Shown: positions 45,117-58,408 of the stretch, one piece after another
Position numbering within the stretch: position 1 is the first letter of the stretch
How the letters are laid out: the number at the start of each line of letters is the position of its first letter
DNA from: Eriocheir sinensis
Lineage: Eukaryota > Arthropoda > Malacostraca > Decapoda > Varunidae
Reading direction: 5' to 3'
Length of the DNA: 64,000 nt
NCBI RefSeq assembly: GCF_024679095.1
Contig: NW_026111228.1
Coordinates: 496,001 to 560,000 of the forward strand
Program-made: the position numbers and the translations under genes
The notes under the pieces: generated by a model
The model's database searches: none
What the model was told of the DNA's origin: nothing
Seen by the model: only the letters and a program-made list of their open reading frames with translations

Positions 45117-46570
45117 CAAAAATAAATACAGAATACACAAAAATAGATATGCAAAATACATATAAACAATGTAAATTTGATTCAAAATATATATACGAAT
45201 ACACATGAAATAAGGTAGATTTCTATAAAAATATATATACAAAATACACATAAAATTAAGTAAATACGTATAAAAAATGTATACAAAATACTCATAAGAT
45301 AATGTAAATTAGTATCAAAATAAATAAACAAAATACCAATAAAAGTATGTGTATTTGTATAAATATATATATACAAAATACACATTAAATAATATAAATT
45401 TGTTTAAAACTATACAAAATACACATGAAATGATGTAAATACGTATAAAAATATATATACAAAATACACATTAAATAATGTAAATTCGCGTCACAATAAA
45501 TAAACAAAATATCAATAAAAGAATGTGTATTTGTATGAAAATAGATATACAAAATACACATAAAATAACCTAAATTTGTATCAAACTATATACAAAAATA
45601 CACACAAATATTTTAAATTTGTATGAAAATAAAAATACAAAATACACTTAAAATTAGGTAAATTTGTATTGAAATACATACACAAAATACACATAAAATA
45701 ATGTAAATTTGAATGAAAATACATAAACAAATACCATTAAAATAACGTAAATTTGTATGAAAAAATATGTACAAAACACAAATAGAATAATGTAAAATCG
45801 TATCAAAATAAATACACAGAACATTAATAAAATAATGTAAATTTGTATGAAAATAAAGAAGCAAAATACCCATAAAATAACGCTTTTTTTTTATTTATAA
45901 AAATATATATACCAAAATACACATCAAAAAATAAAATTTGTATTAAAATAAATATACAAAAAACACATACAATAAGGTAAATTTGTATTGAAATAGATAT
46001 GCAAAATACATATAAAACAATGTAAATTTGTTTCAAAATATATATACGAATACACATATAATAACGTAGATTTCTAAAAAAAATATATATACAAAATACA
46101 CATAAAATGAAGTAAATACGTATAAAAAAATGTATACAAAATACACATCAAATAATGTAAATTCGTATCAAAATAAATAAACAAAATAGCAATAAAAGAA
46201 TGTGTATTTGTATAAATATAAATATACAAAATACACATAAAATAACGTAAATTTATATAAAACTATATACAAAAATACACAGAAGTAATTAAATTTGTAT
46301 GAAAATATATACAAAATACACACAAAATAAGCTAAATTTGAATTGAAATATATATACAAAATACATGAAATAAAGTAAATTTGTATCAAAATATTTATAC
46401 AAATATACATATAATAACGTAAATTTGTATGAAAATATATAAACAAAATATACATTAAATAATGTAAATACGTATAAAAAAATATGTACAAAAAACACAT
46501 ATAATCATGTAATTCGTATCAAAATAAATAAACAAAATACCAATAAAATAATATAAATTTGTATGAGTAA
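45117..46570 (-). repeat. Reverse satellite block; start of right palindrome arm
   Basis: Reverse repeats. From about 45,483 (AATTCGCGTCA) they are the inverted partner of 40.25-41.32 kb. A shorter deletion-type HOR is seen near 45,405. It ends near 46,570 at ATGAGTAAAAGTG followed by forward TATCTTGCATATTTTTTC. Confidence 0.8.
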
Positions 46571-48375
46571 AAGTGTATCTTGCATATTTTTTCAATACAA
46601 ATTTACCTTATTATATACGCATTTTGTATATTAATTTTAATATATGTGTATTTGAATACATATTTTGATACAAATTTACATTATTTTATGTATTTTCTAT
46701 ATTTATTTCAATTCAAATTTAGCTTATTTTATGTGTCTTTTGTATATCTATTTTCATAAAAATTTTATAATTTTTGTTTATTTTTGTATATAGTTTTATA
46801 CAATTTTACGTTATTTTATGTGTATTTTGTATATTTATATTTATACAAGTAAACATTATTTTATTGGCATTTAGTTTATTTATTTTGAAAAGAGTTTACA
46901 TTATTTTATGTGTATTTTGTATACATTTTCTTATATGTATTTACTTCATTTTATGTGTATTTTGTATATATATTTTTATAGAAATATACGTTATTTTATG
47001 TGTATTCGTATATATATTTTGAAACAAATTTACATTGTTTTATGTGTATTTTGCATATCTATTTCAATACAAATTTACCTAATTGTATGTGCATTTTGTA
47101 TATTTATTGTTATACAAATTTAAGTATTTTATGTGTATTTTGGTATATATATTTTCATAAAAAATGCGTTGTTTTATGGGTATTTTGCATCTTTATTATC
47201 ATACAAATTTACATTATTTTATTTATATTCTGTGTATGTATTTTGATACTATTTTACATTATTCTATTTGTGTTTTGTATATATTTTTTTATACATATTT
47301 ACATTATTTAATGTGTATTTTCTATATATATTTCATACAAATTTACGTTATTTTAAGTGTATTTGTTTATATATTTTTATTCAAATTTACATTATTTTAT
47401 GTGTATTTTGTATATGTATTTCAATAGAAATTTAGCTAGTTTTATGTGTATTTTGTATATATATTTTTATACAAATTTAAATTATTTTTGTGTATTTTTT
47501 TAACAGAGTTTTATACAAATTTAGGTTATTTTATGTGTATTTTGTATATCTATTTTCATAGAAATACACATTCTTTTATTGATATTTTGTTTATTTATTT
47601 TGATGCGAATTTACATTATTTAATGTGTATTGTGTATATATATTTTTATACGTATTTACGTCATTTCATGTGTATTTTTTATATATATTTCTATAGAAAT
47701 ATACGTTATTTTATGTGTATTCGTATATATATTTTGAAACAAATATACATTGTTTTATGTGCATTTTGTATATTTTTTCAATACAAATTTCCCTTATTGT
47801 ACGTGCATTTTGTATATTAATTTTAATACAAATTTAATTATTCTATGTGTATTCGTGTATATGTATTTTTAAAAAAAATATGCTTTATTTTATGGGTATT
47901 TTGCGTCTTTATTTTCATACAAAATTACATTATTTTATTTATATTCTGTGTATTTATTTTGATAAGATTTTACATTATTCTATGTATATTTTGTATATCT
48001 ATTTTATACAAATGTACGTTATTTTATGTGAATTTGTTTTCATTTCATACAAATTTACATTATATTATGTGTATTTTGTACATGTATTTAAATACAAATT
48101 TAACTAATTATATGTGTATTTTGTATATCTATTTTCATACAAATTTTTTTTTTTTGTTTTTTTTTTTGTATATACTTTTATTCAAATTTTCGTAATTTTA
48201 TGTGTATTTTGTATATTTATTTTCCTACAAATATACGTTCTTTTATCGGAATTTTGTTTATTTATTTTGATACGAATTTTCATTTTTTTAGGTGTATTTG
48301 ATATATATATTTTTATACTTATTTACATAATTTTATATGTATTTTGAATATATATTTTCATAGAAATTTACTCTA
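46571..48375 (+). repeat. Forward satellite block with complete HORs
   Basis: Contains the reference 16-monomer HOR, a second HOR of about 670 bp that lacks one monomer, and part of a third. A poly-T-rich stretch near 48,142-48,168 replaces part of one monomer. Inverted counterpart of 38,446-40,247. Confidence 0.85.
46805..47519 (+). repeat. Reference 16-monomer higher-order repeat unit (715 bp)
   Basis: This is the clearest complete HOR. Sixteen monomers of 43-46 bp can be laid out in order, most beginning with a form of TTTACATTATTTTATG and ending in a form of ATACAAA. Distinctive members, in order, carry ATTGGCATTTAG, GTATACATTTTC, TATAGAAAT, GTGTATTCGTATAT with GAAACAAA, TTGCATATCTATTTC, TGTGCATTTTG, TTTTGGTATATAT, TATGGGTATTTTGCATC, ATATTCTGTGTATG, TTCTATTTGTGTTTTG, TTTAATGTGTATTTTC, TTTTAAGTGTATTTG, GTATATGTATTTC, GCTAGTTTTATG and finally ATTATTTTTGTGTATTTTT. 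The cycle then restarts at about 47,520 with TTTAGGTTATTTTATG. The same order recurs across the window, for example between the TGGGTATTTTGCATC monomers near 851 and 1,565 and near 26,435 and 27,140. No coding role is seen. Confidence 0.85.
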
Positions 48376-50303
48376 TATGTATATACAAAAAAACACAAAA
48401 ATAATTTAAATTTGTATGAAAATAAATATACAAAATACACATAAAATTAGGTAAATTTGTATTGAAATACATATACAAAATACACTTAAAATAATGTAAA
48501 TTTGAATGAAATTATATAAACAAATACACTTAAAATGACGTTAATTTGTATAAAATATATATAAAAAATACACATTAAATAATGAAAATATGTATAAAAA
48601 AATATATTCAAAACACAAATAGTATAATATAAAAACGTATCAAAATATATACACAGAAAATTAATAAAATAATATACATTTGTATGAAAACTAAGATGCA
48701 AAATACCTATAAAATAACGCATTTTTTATAAAATTATATATACCAAAATACACATAAAATATTTGAATTTGTATTAAAATAAATATACAAAATGCACTTA
48801 CTATAAGGTAAATTTGTATTGAAATATATATGCAAAAAACATATAAAACAATGTAAATTTGTTTCAAAATATATATACGAATACACATAAAATAACGTAG
48901 ATTTCTATAAATATATATACAAAATACAAATAAAATTAAGTAAATACGAATCAAAAATGTATACAAGATACACATAAAAAAATGTAAATTCGTATAAATA
49001 TAATTAAACAAAATACCAATAAGAGAATGTGTATTTGTATAAATATAAATATACAAAATGCACATAAAATAACGTAAATTTGTATAAAACCATATACAAA
49101 AATACACAGAAGTAATTAAATTTGCATGAAAATAGATATACAAAATACACACAAAATAAGCTAAATTTGAATTAAAATATATATAAAAAATACATAAAAT
49201 AAAGTAAATTCGTTTCAAAAGATTTTTTAACAAATACACATATAATAACGTAAATTTGTAAAAAAAATATATATAAACAAAATACACATTAAGTAATATA
49301 AATACGTATAAAAAAATATTTACAAAATACACCAATAATCAAGTCATTCGTATCAAAATAAATAAACAAAAAACTAATTAAATAATGTAAATTTGTATGA
49401 GAAAATATATACAAAATACACATAAAATAACGTTTTAAGTTTCTATAAAAATATATGTACAAAAATGCACATAAAATTAGTTTGCATAAAAAAATATATA
49501 CAAAACACACATTAGATAATGTAAATGAGTATAAAAATATGTATACAAAATACCTATGAAACAATCTAAACTCGTATCGAGTTAAATTAAGAAAATAACA
49601 ATAAAATAATGTAATTTTGGATGAAAATATATATAGAAAACACACATAAAATAACCTAAATACAAATACAAATATACACATTAAATAATTTAAAATTGAA
49701 TGAAATAAATATACAAAATAAACATAAAATAAGGTAAATTTGTAATAAAATATATGTAAGAATACACATAAAATAATATAAATTTGTATGAAAATATATA
49801 TACAAATACACATAAAATAACATGAATTTGTATAAAATGTTTCAAAATATATACGAATACACACAATAAAATAACATAAATTTTTATGAAAATGTATATA
49901 TAAAATACACATAAAATAGTTTAAATACGTAGAAAAATATATATACAAAATACACATAAAATAATGTAGATTCGTAAAAAATTAAATACATAAAATTCCA
50001 ATAAAAGAATGTATATTTGTAGGAAAATATATATACAAAAAACAAATAAAATAACTATAATTTGTATAAAAATATATAAAAAAATACACAAAAATAATTT
50101 AAATTTGTTTGAAAATAGATATGCAAAATACACATAAAGTTAGGCAAATTTGTATTGAAATATATATACAAAACTCACATAAAATAATGTAAATTTGTAT
50201 GAAAATATACAAACAAATACATATAAAATCACGTAAATTTGGATAAAATATATATATACAAAATATATATTAAATATTTTAAATATGTATAAAAATATGT
50301 TAT
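48376..50303 (-). repeat. Reverse satellite block
   Basis: Inverted counterpart of 36,531-38,445, with the same order of unusual monomers, such as CGAATACACACAATAAAATA near 49,855 against its complement near 36,965. It ends at the AT-only junction around 50,290-50,320. Confidence 0.85.
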
Positions 50304-51382
50304 ATTATATATATTTTTATTGATATTTGCGTTATATGTGTATTTTGTATATGTTTTCTCATAGAAATTTACATTATTTTATTGGCATTTTGTCCATTTA
50401 TTTTGATACGAATTACATGATTATTGTATTTTTTACATTTTTTTTATACGTATTTACATTATTTAATGTGTATTTTGTTTATATATTTTTATACAAATTT
50501 ACGTTATTATATGTGTATTCGTATAGGTATTTTGATACAAATTTACATTATTTTATGTATTTTGTATACATATTTCAATTCAAATTTAGCTTATTTTATG
50601 TGTATTTTGTATATCTATTTATTTTAATACAAAATCAAATATTTTATGTTTTTTCGTATATATTTTTATAAAATGCGTTATTTTATGAGTATTTTGCATC
50701 TTAATTTTCATACAAATTTACATTATTTTATTAATATTTTCTGTATTTATTTTGATACGATTTTACATTATTTTATTTGTGTTTTGTATATATTTTTTTA
50801 TACATATTTACATTATTTAATGTTTTTTTGTATATATATTTGATACAAATTTACGTTATTTTAAGTCTATATGTTTATATATTTTCATTCAAATTTACAT
50901 TATTTTATGTGTATTTTGTATATGTATTTCAATACAAATTTACATATTTTTATATGTTTTTTGTATATTTATTTTCATACAAGTTTAAATTATTTTTGTG
51001 TATTTTTTATATAGTTTTATACAAATTTAGGTTATTTTATGTGTATTTTGTATATCTATTTTCACAAATACACATTTTTTCATGATATTTTGTTTATTTA
51101 TTTTGACACGAATTAACATTATTTAATGTGTATTTTGTATATATATTTTTATACGTATTTACATTATTTCAAGTGTATTTTGTATATATATTTCTTTAGA
51201 AATCTGCGTTATTTTATGTGTATTCGAATATATATTTTGAAACAAATTTACATTGTTTTATGTGTATTTTGCATATTTTTTCAATACAAATTTACCTTAT
51301 TGTATGTGCATTTTGTATATTAATTTTAATACAAATTTGATTAATCTATGTGTATTTTTGTATATGTATTTTTATAAAAATA
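50304..51382 (+). repeat. Forward satellite block
   Basis: Inverted counterpart of 35,456-36,530. It carries the monomer with TTATTGGCATTTTGTCC near its start, and ends at AAAATATGTAATTAG where a short reverse insert begins. Confidence 0.8.
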
Positions 51383-51506
51383 TGTAATTAGTTAAATTTG
51401 TATTTAAAAACATGTACAAAATACACATAAAATAATGTAAATTTGTATGAAATGAAAACAAATTCACATAAAATAACGTACATATGTATAAAATAGATAT
51501 ACAAAA
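51383..51506 (-). repeat. Reverse micro-block (124 bp)
   Basis: A small reverse insert in forward repeats that includes GAAATGAAAACAAATTCAC. It is the inverted equivalent of the forward insert at 35,327-35,455, so the micro-inversion is older than the arm duplication. Confidence 0.8.
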
Positions 51507-53535
51507 GAATTTTATGTGTATTTTGTATATTTATTTTCATACAAATTTAAATTATTTTTGTGTATTTTTGTATATAGTTTTATACAAACTTAGGTTATTT
51601 TATGAGTATTTTGTATATCTATTTTCATACAAATACACATTCTTTTATTGATATTTTGTTTATTTCTTTTGACGAGAATTTAAATTATTTAATATGTATT
51701 TTGTATATATATTTTTATACGTATTTACATCATTTCATGTGTATTTTGTATATATCTTTCTATAGAAATCTACGTTATATTATGTGTATTCGTATATAGA
51801 TTTTTAAACAAATTTACACTTTTATGTGTATTTTGCATATTTTTTCAATACAAATTTACCTTATTGTATATGCATTTTGTATATTAATTTTAATACAAAT
51901 TTAATTTTCTATGTGTATTTTTGTATATGTATTTTTAAAAAAATATGCTTTATTTTATGGGTATTTTGCATCTTTATTTTCATACAAATTTACGGTATTT
52001 TATTGATATTCTGCTCATTCATTTTGATACGATTTGACATTATTCTATGTGTATTTCGTATATATTTTTCAAACAAATTTACGTTATTTTATGTGTATTT
52101 GTTTATATATTCTGACACAAATTTACAATATTTTATGGGTATTTTGTATATATATTTGAAAAGAAATTTACCTAGTTTTATGTGTATTTTGAATATCTAT
52201 TTTCATACAAACTCAAACTATTTTTATGTATTTTTGGATATATTTCAATACAAATTTTAGTTATGTTATGTGTATTTTGTAAATCTATTTTCATACAAAT
52301 ATATATTATTTTATTGGTATTTTGTTGATTTATATTGATTCGAATTTACATTATTTTATATGTACTTTTTATATATATTTTTATACGCATTTACATTATT
52401 TAATATTTATTTTGAATATATAATTTTATACAAATTCATGGTATTTTATGTGTATTTGAATATATATTTTCATATAAATTTACATTATTATATGTGTATT
52501 TTGTACATATATTTCATTACAAATTTACCTTATTTTATGTTTATTTTGTATGTGTATTTTGTACATTTATATTTATACAAATACACATTCTTTTATTGGT
52601 ATTTTGTTTATTTATTTTGTTTCGATTTTATATTATTTTATGTGTATTTTGTTTACATTTTTTTTATACGTATTTACCTAATTTTATGTGTATTTTGTAT
52701 ATATATTTTTATAGAAATCTACGTTATTTTATGTGTATTCGTATATATATTTTGAAACAAATTTACTTTGTTTTATATGTATTTTTGCATATCTCTTTCA
52801 ATAGAAGTTTACCTTATTGTATGTGCATTTTGTATATTTATTTCAATACAAATTTAAATATTTTATGTGTATTTTGGTATATATATTTTTATAAGAAATG
52901 CGCTATTTGATGGGAATTTTGCATCTTTATTTTCATACAAATTTACATTATTTTATTAATATTCGGTGTATTTATTTTGGTACGATTTTACATTATTCTA
53001 TTTGTTTTTTGTATATATTTTTTTTATACATATTTACATTATTTAATGTATATCTTGCATATATATTTCATACAAATTTATTATCTATTATTTATTTTCA
53101 TACAAATACACATTCTTTTCATGATATTCTGTTTATTTATTTTGACACGAATTTACATTACTTAATTTGTATTTTATATATATATTTTTATACGTATTTA
53201 CATAATTTCATGTGTATTTTGTATATATATTTATATAGAAATCTACGTTATTTTATGTGTATTCGTATATATATTTTGAAACAAATTTACAATGTTTTAT
53301 TTGTATTTTGCGTTTTTTTTTTTTCAATTCAAATTTACCTTATTGTATGTGTGCATTTAGTATATTAATTTTAATACAAATTTAATTATTCTATGTGTAT
53401 TTTTGTATATGGATTTAAAAAAAAAATGCTTTATCTTATGGGTATTTTGCATCTTTGTTTTCATACAAATTTAAATTATTTTATTGATATTCTGTGTAGT
53501 TATTTTGATACGATTTTACATTATTCTATGTAAAA
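51507..53535 (+). repeat. Forward satellite block
   Basis: Forward repeats that are the inverted counterpart of about 33.33-35.33 kb (coordinates sum to about 86,820). Includes the GATATTCTGCTCATTCATTT module near 52,005 and GATGGGAATTTTGCATC near 52,908. Confidence 0.8.
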
Positions 53536-53627
53536 CAAAAATAAATACAGAATACACAAAAAATATATGCAAAATACATATAAACAATGTAAATTTGTTT
53601 CAAAATATATATACGAATACACAGGAC
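53536..53627 (-). repeat. Reverse micro-block (about 92 bp)
   Basis: A short reverse insert running from AAAACAAAAATAAATACAG to GAATACACAGGACATG. The left arm has two equivalents, near 32,341 and 33,251, inverted as expected. Confidence 0.8.
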
Positions 53628-53642
53628 ATGGGTATTTTGAAT

Positions 53643-56600
53643 TTTAATTTTCATACAAATTTACATTATTTTAATAATATTTTATGTATTTATTTTGATA
53701 CGATTTTACATTATTTTATTTGTGTTTTGTATATATTTTTTTATACATATTTACATTATTTAATGTGTTTTTTGTATATATATTTGATACAAATTTACGT
53801 TATTTTAAGTCTATATGTTTATATATTTTCATTCAAATTTACATTATTTTATATGTATTTTGTATATGTTTTTCAATACAAATTTAACTAATTTTATGTT
53901 TTTTGTATATTTATTTTCATACAAGTTTAAATTATTTTTGTGTATTTTTGTATATAGTTTTATACAAACTTAGGTTATTTTATGAGTATTTTTTATATCT
54001 ATTTTCATACAAATCCACATTCTTTTATTGATATTTTGTTTATTTATTATGACGAGAATTTAAATTATTTAATGTGTATTTTGTATATATATTTTTATAC
54101 GTATTTAAATTATTTCAAGTGTATTTTGTATATATATTTCTATAGAAATCTACGTTATTTTATGTGTATTCGTATATATATTTTGAAACAAATTTACATT
54201 GTTTTATGTGTATTTTGCATATTTTTTCAATACAAATTTACATTATTGTATGTGCATTTTGTATATTAATTTTAATACAAATTTGATTAATCTATGTGTA
54301 TTTTTGTGTATGTATTTTAAAAAAATATGCTGTATTTTCTGGGTATTTTTCATCTTTATTTTCATACAAATTTACATTATTTTATTGATATTCTGTGTAT
54401 TTATTTGGTATGATTTTACATTATTCTATGTGTATTTTGTATATATATTTTATATAAAATGTATTTGTTTTCATTTCATACAAATCTACATTATTTTATG
54501 TGTTTTTTGTACATGTATTTAAATACAAATTTAACTAGTTATATGTGTATTTTGTATATCTATTTTGTATGTATATTTTCATAGAAATTTGCTCTATTTT
54601 ATGAGTATTCGTATATATATTTTGATACAAATTTACATTATTGATGAGTATTTTGCATATCTATTTCAATACAAATTTTTTTTATAGTACGTGCATTTTG
54701 TATATATATTTTAATACAAATTTAATTATTTTATATGTATTTTTGTATATATATTTTTATGCAAATATGCGTTATTATATGGATATTTTGCAGCTTTATT
54801 TTCATACAAATTTACATTATTTTATTGATATTCTCTCTATTTCTTTTGATACGATTTAACATTATTCTATGTGTATTTTGTATATATTTTTTATACATAT
54901 TTTCATTATTTAAGGTTTATTTTGTATATATATTTTATCCAAATTAACATTATTTTATGTGTATTTGTTTATATATTTTTATACAAATTTACATTATTTT
55001 ATGTGTATTTTGTATAAACATTTTCATAAAAAAATTACGTTATTTTATTGTGTGTATTCGTATATATTTTGATACAAATTTTATACAAATTCATGTTATT
55101 TAATGTGTATTTGTATATATATTTTCATACAAATTTATGTTATTTTATGTGTATTTTTTCATATATTTCATTACAAATTTACCTTATTTTATGTTTATTT
55201 TGTATATTTATTTCATTCAATTTTAAATTATTTTATGTGTATATTTGTATTTGTATTTAGGTTATTTTATGTGTATTTTGTATATATATTTTCATCCAAA
55301 ATTACATTATTATATTGGTATTTTCTTAATTTAATTCGATACGAATTAAGATTATTTCATAGGTATTTTGTATACATATTTTTATACTCATTTACATTAT
55401 CTAATGTGTGTTTTGTATATATATTTTTATGCAAATTTATTTTATGTTCATTTTTGTACATATATTTTTATAGAAATTTGCGTTATTTTATGTATATAGT
55501 TTTATATAAATTTACGTTATTTTATGTGCATTTTGTATATTTATATTTATACAAATACACATTCTTTTATTGCTATATTGTTTATTTATATTTATACGAA
55601 TTTACATTATTTTATGTGTATTTTGTATACATTTTTTTATACGTATTTACTTATTTTTATGTGTATTTTGTATATGTATTTTTATAGAAATCTAACTTAT
55701 TTTATGTGTATTCGCATATATATTTTGAAACAAATTTACATTATTTTATATGTATTTTGCATATCTATTTCAATACAAATTTACCGTATGGTATGTGCAT
55801 TTTGTATATTTATTTTGATACAAATTCAAATATTTTATGTGTATTTTGGTATCAATAATTTCATAAAAAATGCGTTATTTTATAGGTATTTTGCATCTTA
55901 ATTTTCATACAAATTTACATTATTTTATTAATATTCTGTGTATATATTTTGATTCGATTTTACATTATTCTATTTGTGTTTTGTATATATTTTTTTATAC
56001 ATATTTACATTATTTAATGTGTATTTTGTATATATATTTCATACAAATTTACGTAATTATATGTGTATTTGTTTATATATTTTCTTTCAAATATACATTA
56101 TTTGATGTGTATTTGTATATGTATTTCAATAGAAATTAACCTAATTTTATGTGTATTTTGTATATTTCTTTTCATACAAATTTAAATTATTTTTGTGTAT
56201 TTTTGTATATAGTTTTATACAAATTTAGGTTATTTTATGTACGCATTTACATTATTTAATGTGTGTTTTGTATATATATTTTTATCCAAAGTTAATTTAT
56301 TTTACGTTCATTTTTGGACATATATTTTTATAGAAATTAGCGTTATTTTATTTGTATTTGTATATGTTTTCTCATACAAATTTACATTATTTTATTGCTA
56401 TTTTGTTTATTTAGTTTGATACGAATTACATGATTATATGTGTATTTTGTACATACTTTTTATACGTATTTGCATTACTTAATGTGTATTTTGTTTATAT
56501 ATTTTTAAACAAATTTACGTTATTATATGTATTTTTATAAATATTTTGATACAAATTTACATTATTTTTTGTATTTTGTATATACATTTCAATTCAAATT

Positions 56601-58408
56601 TAGCTTATTTTATCTGTATTTTGTATATCTATTTTCATACGAATTTAATTACTTCTTTGTATTTTTGTATATAGTTTTATACAAATTTACGTTATTTTAT
56701 GTGTATTTTGTATATTTATATTTATACAAATACACATTCTTTTATTGGTATTTTGTTTATTTATTTTGATACGAGTTTACATTGTTTTATGTGTATTTTG
56801 TATACATTTTTTTATACGTATTTACTTCATTTTACGTGTATTTTGTATATATATTTTTATACAAATCTACGTTATTTTATGTGTATTCGTATATATAGTT
56901 TGAAACAAATTTACATTGTTTTAAAAGTATTTTGCATATCTATTTCAATACAGATTTACCTTATTGTATGTGTATTTTGTATATTTATTTTAATACAAAT
57001 AAAAATTTTTATGTGTATTTTTGTATATATATTTAAAAAAAAAGCGTTATTTTATGGGTATTTTGCTTCTTTATTTTCATACAAATTTACATTATTTTAT
57101 TAATATTCTGTGTATTTATTTTGATACGATTTTACATTATTCTATTTGTGTTTCGTATATATTTTTTTTTATACAAATTTACGTTTTTTTAAGTGTATTT
57201 GTTTATGTATTTTCATTCAAATTTACAGTATTTTATGTGTATTTTGTATATGTATTTCAATACAAATTTACCTAATTTTATGTGTATTTTGTATATATAT
57301 TTTCATACAAATTTAAATTATTTTTGTGTATTTTTGTATATAGTTTTATACAAATTTATGTTATCTTATATGTATTTTGTATATATATTTTCATACAAAT
57401 ACACATTCTTTTATTGACATTTTGTGTATTTATTATGACGCGAATTTACATTATTTAATGTGTATTTTGTATATATATTTTTATACGTATTTACATCCTT
57501 TCATGTGTATTTTGTATATTTATAAAAAATGCGTTATTTTATGGGTATTTTGCATCTTTATTTTCATACAAATTTACATTATTTTATTTACATTCTGTGT
57601 ATTTATTTTAATTCGATTTTACATTATTCTATTTGTGTTTTGTACATATATTTTTTATACATATTTACATTTTTTAATGAGTATTTTTTATATATATTTT
57701 ATACAAATCTATGTTAATTTAAGTGTATTTGTTTATATATTTTCATTCAAATTTACATTATTTTATGTGTATTTTGTATATGTATTTCTTTACAAATTTA
57801 CCTAATTTTATGTGTATTTTATATATTTATTTTCATACAAATTTAACTTATTTTTGTGTATTTTTATATATAGTTTTATACAAATTTACGTTATCTTATG
57901 TGTATTTTGTATATGTATTTTCATACAAATACACATTCTTTTATTGATATTTCAATTATTTATTTTGACACGAATTTACATTATTTAATGTGTATTTTGC
58001 ATATATATTTTTATACGTATTTACCTAATTTTATGTGTATTTTGTATATATATTTCTATAGAAATCTACGTTATTTTATGTGTATTCGTATATATATTTT
58101 GAAACAAATCTACATTATTTTATGTGTATTTTGTATATATATTTCATTATAAATTTGCCTTGTTTTAAGTTTATTTTTATATCTTTTTTCATTTAAATTC
58201 AAATCATTTTATGTGTATATATTTATTTGTATTTACGTTATTTTATGTGTATTTTCTATATATATTTTCATTCAAAATTACATTCTTTTTTCGGTATTTT
58301 GTTCATTTATTTCGATACGAATTTAGATTATTTCATGTGTATTTTCTATACATATACATATAGAGTAAATTTCTATGAAAATATATATTCAAAATACATA
58401 TAAAATTA
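53643..58408 (+). repeat. First copy of the 4.77-kb tandem duplication
   Basis: Forward satellite of about 4.77 kb, repeated immediately at 58,409-63,174 with only scattered differences (offset 4,766-4,770). It ends with a 46 bp reverse-oriented tip (58,362-58,407: TAGAGTAAATTTCTATG...), then jumps back to TTTTAATTTTCATACAAATT, the start of copy two. Individual monomers are diverged from one another far more than the two copies are, so the duplication is recent. Confidence 0.9.

Noticed and set aside
48142..48168. Pol III terminator (poly-T run)
   Set aside because: It lies in satellite with no Pol III gene upstream; T runs are expected by composition.
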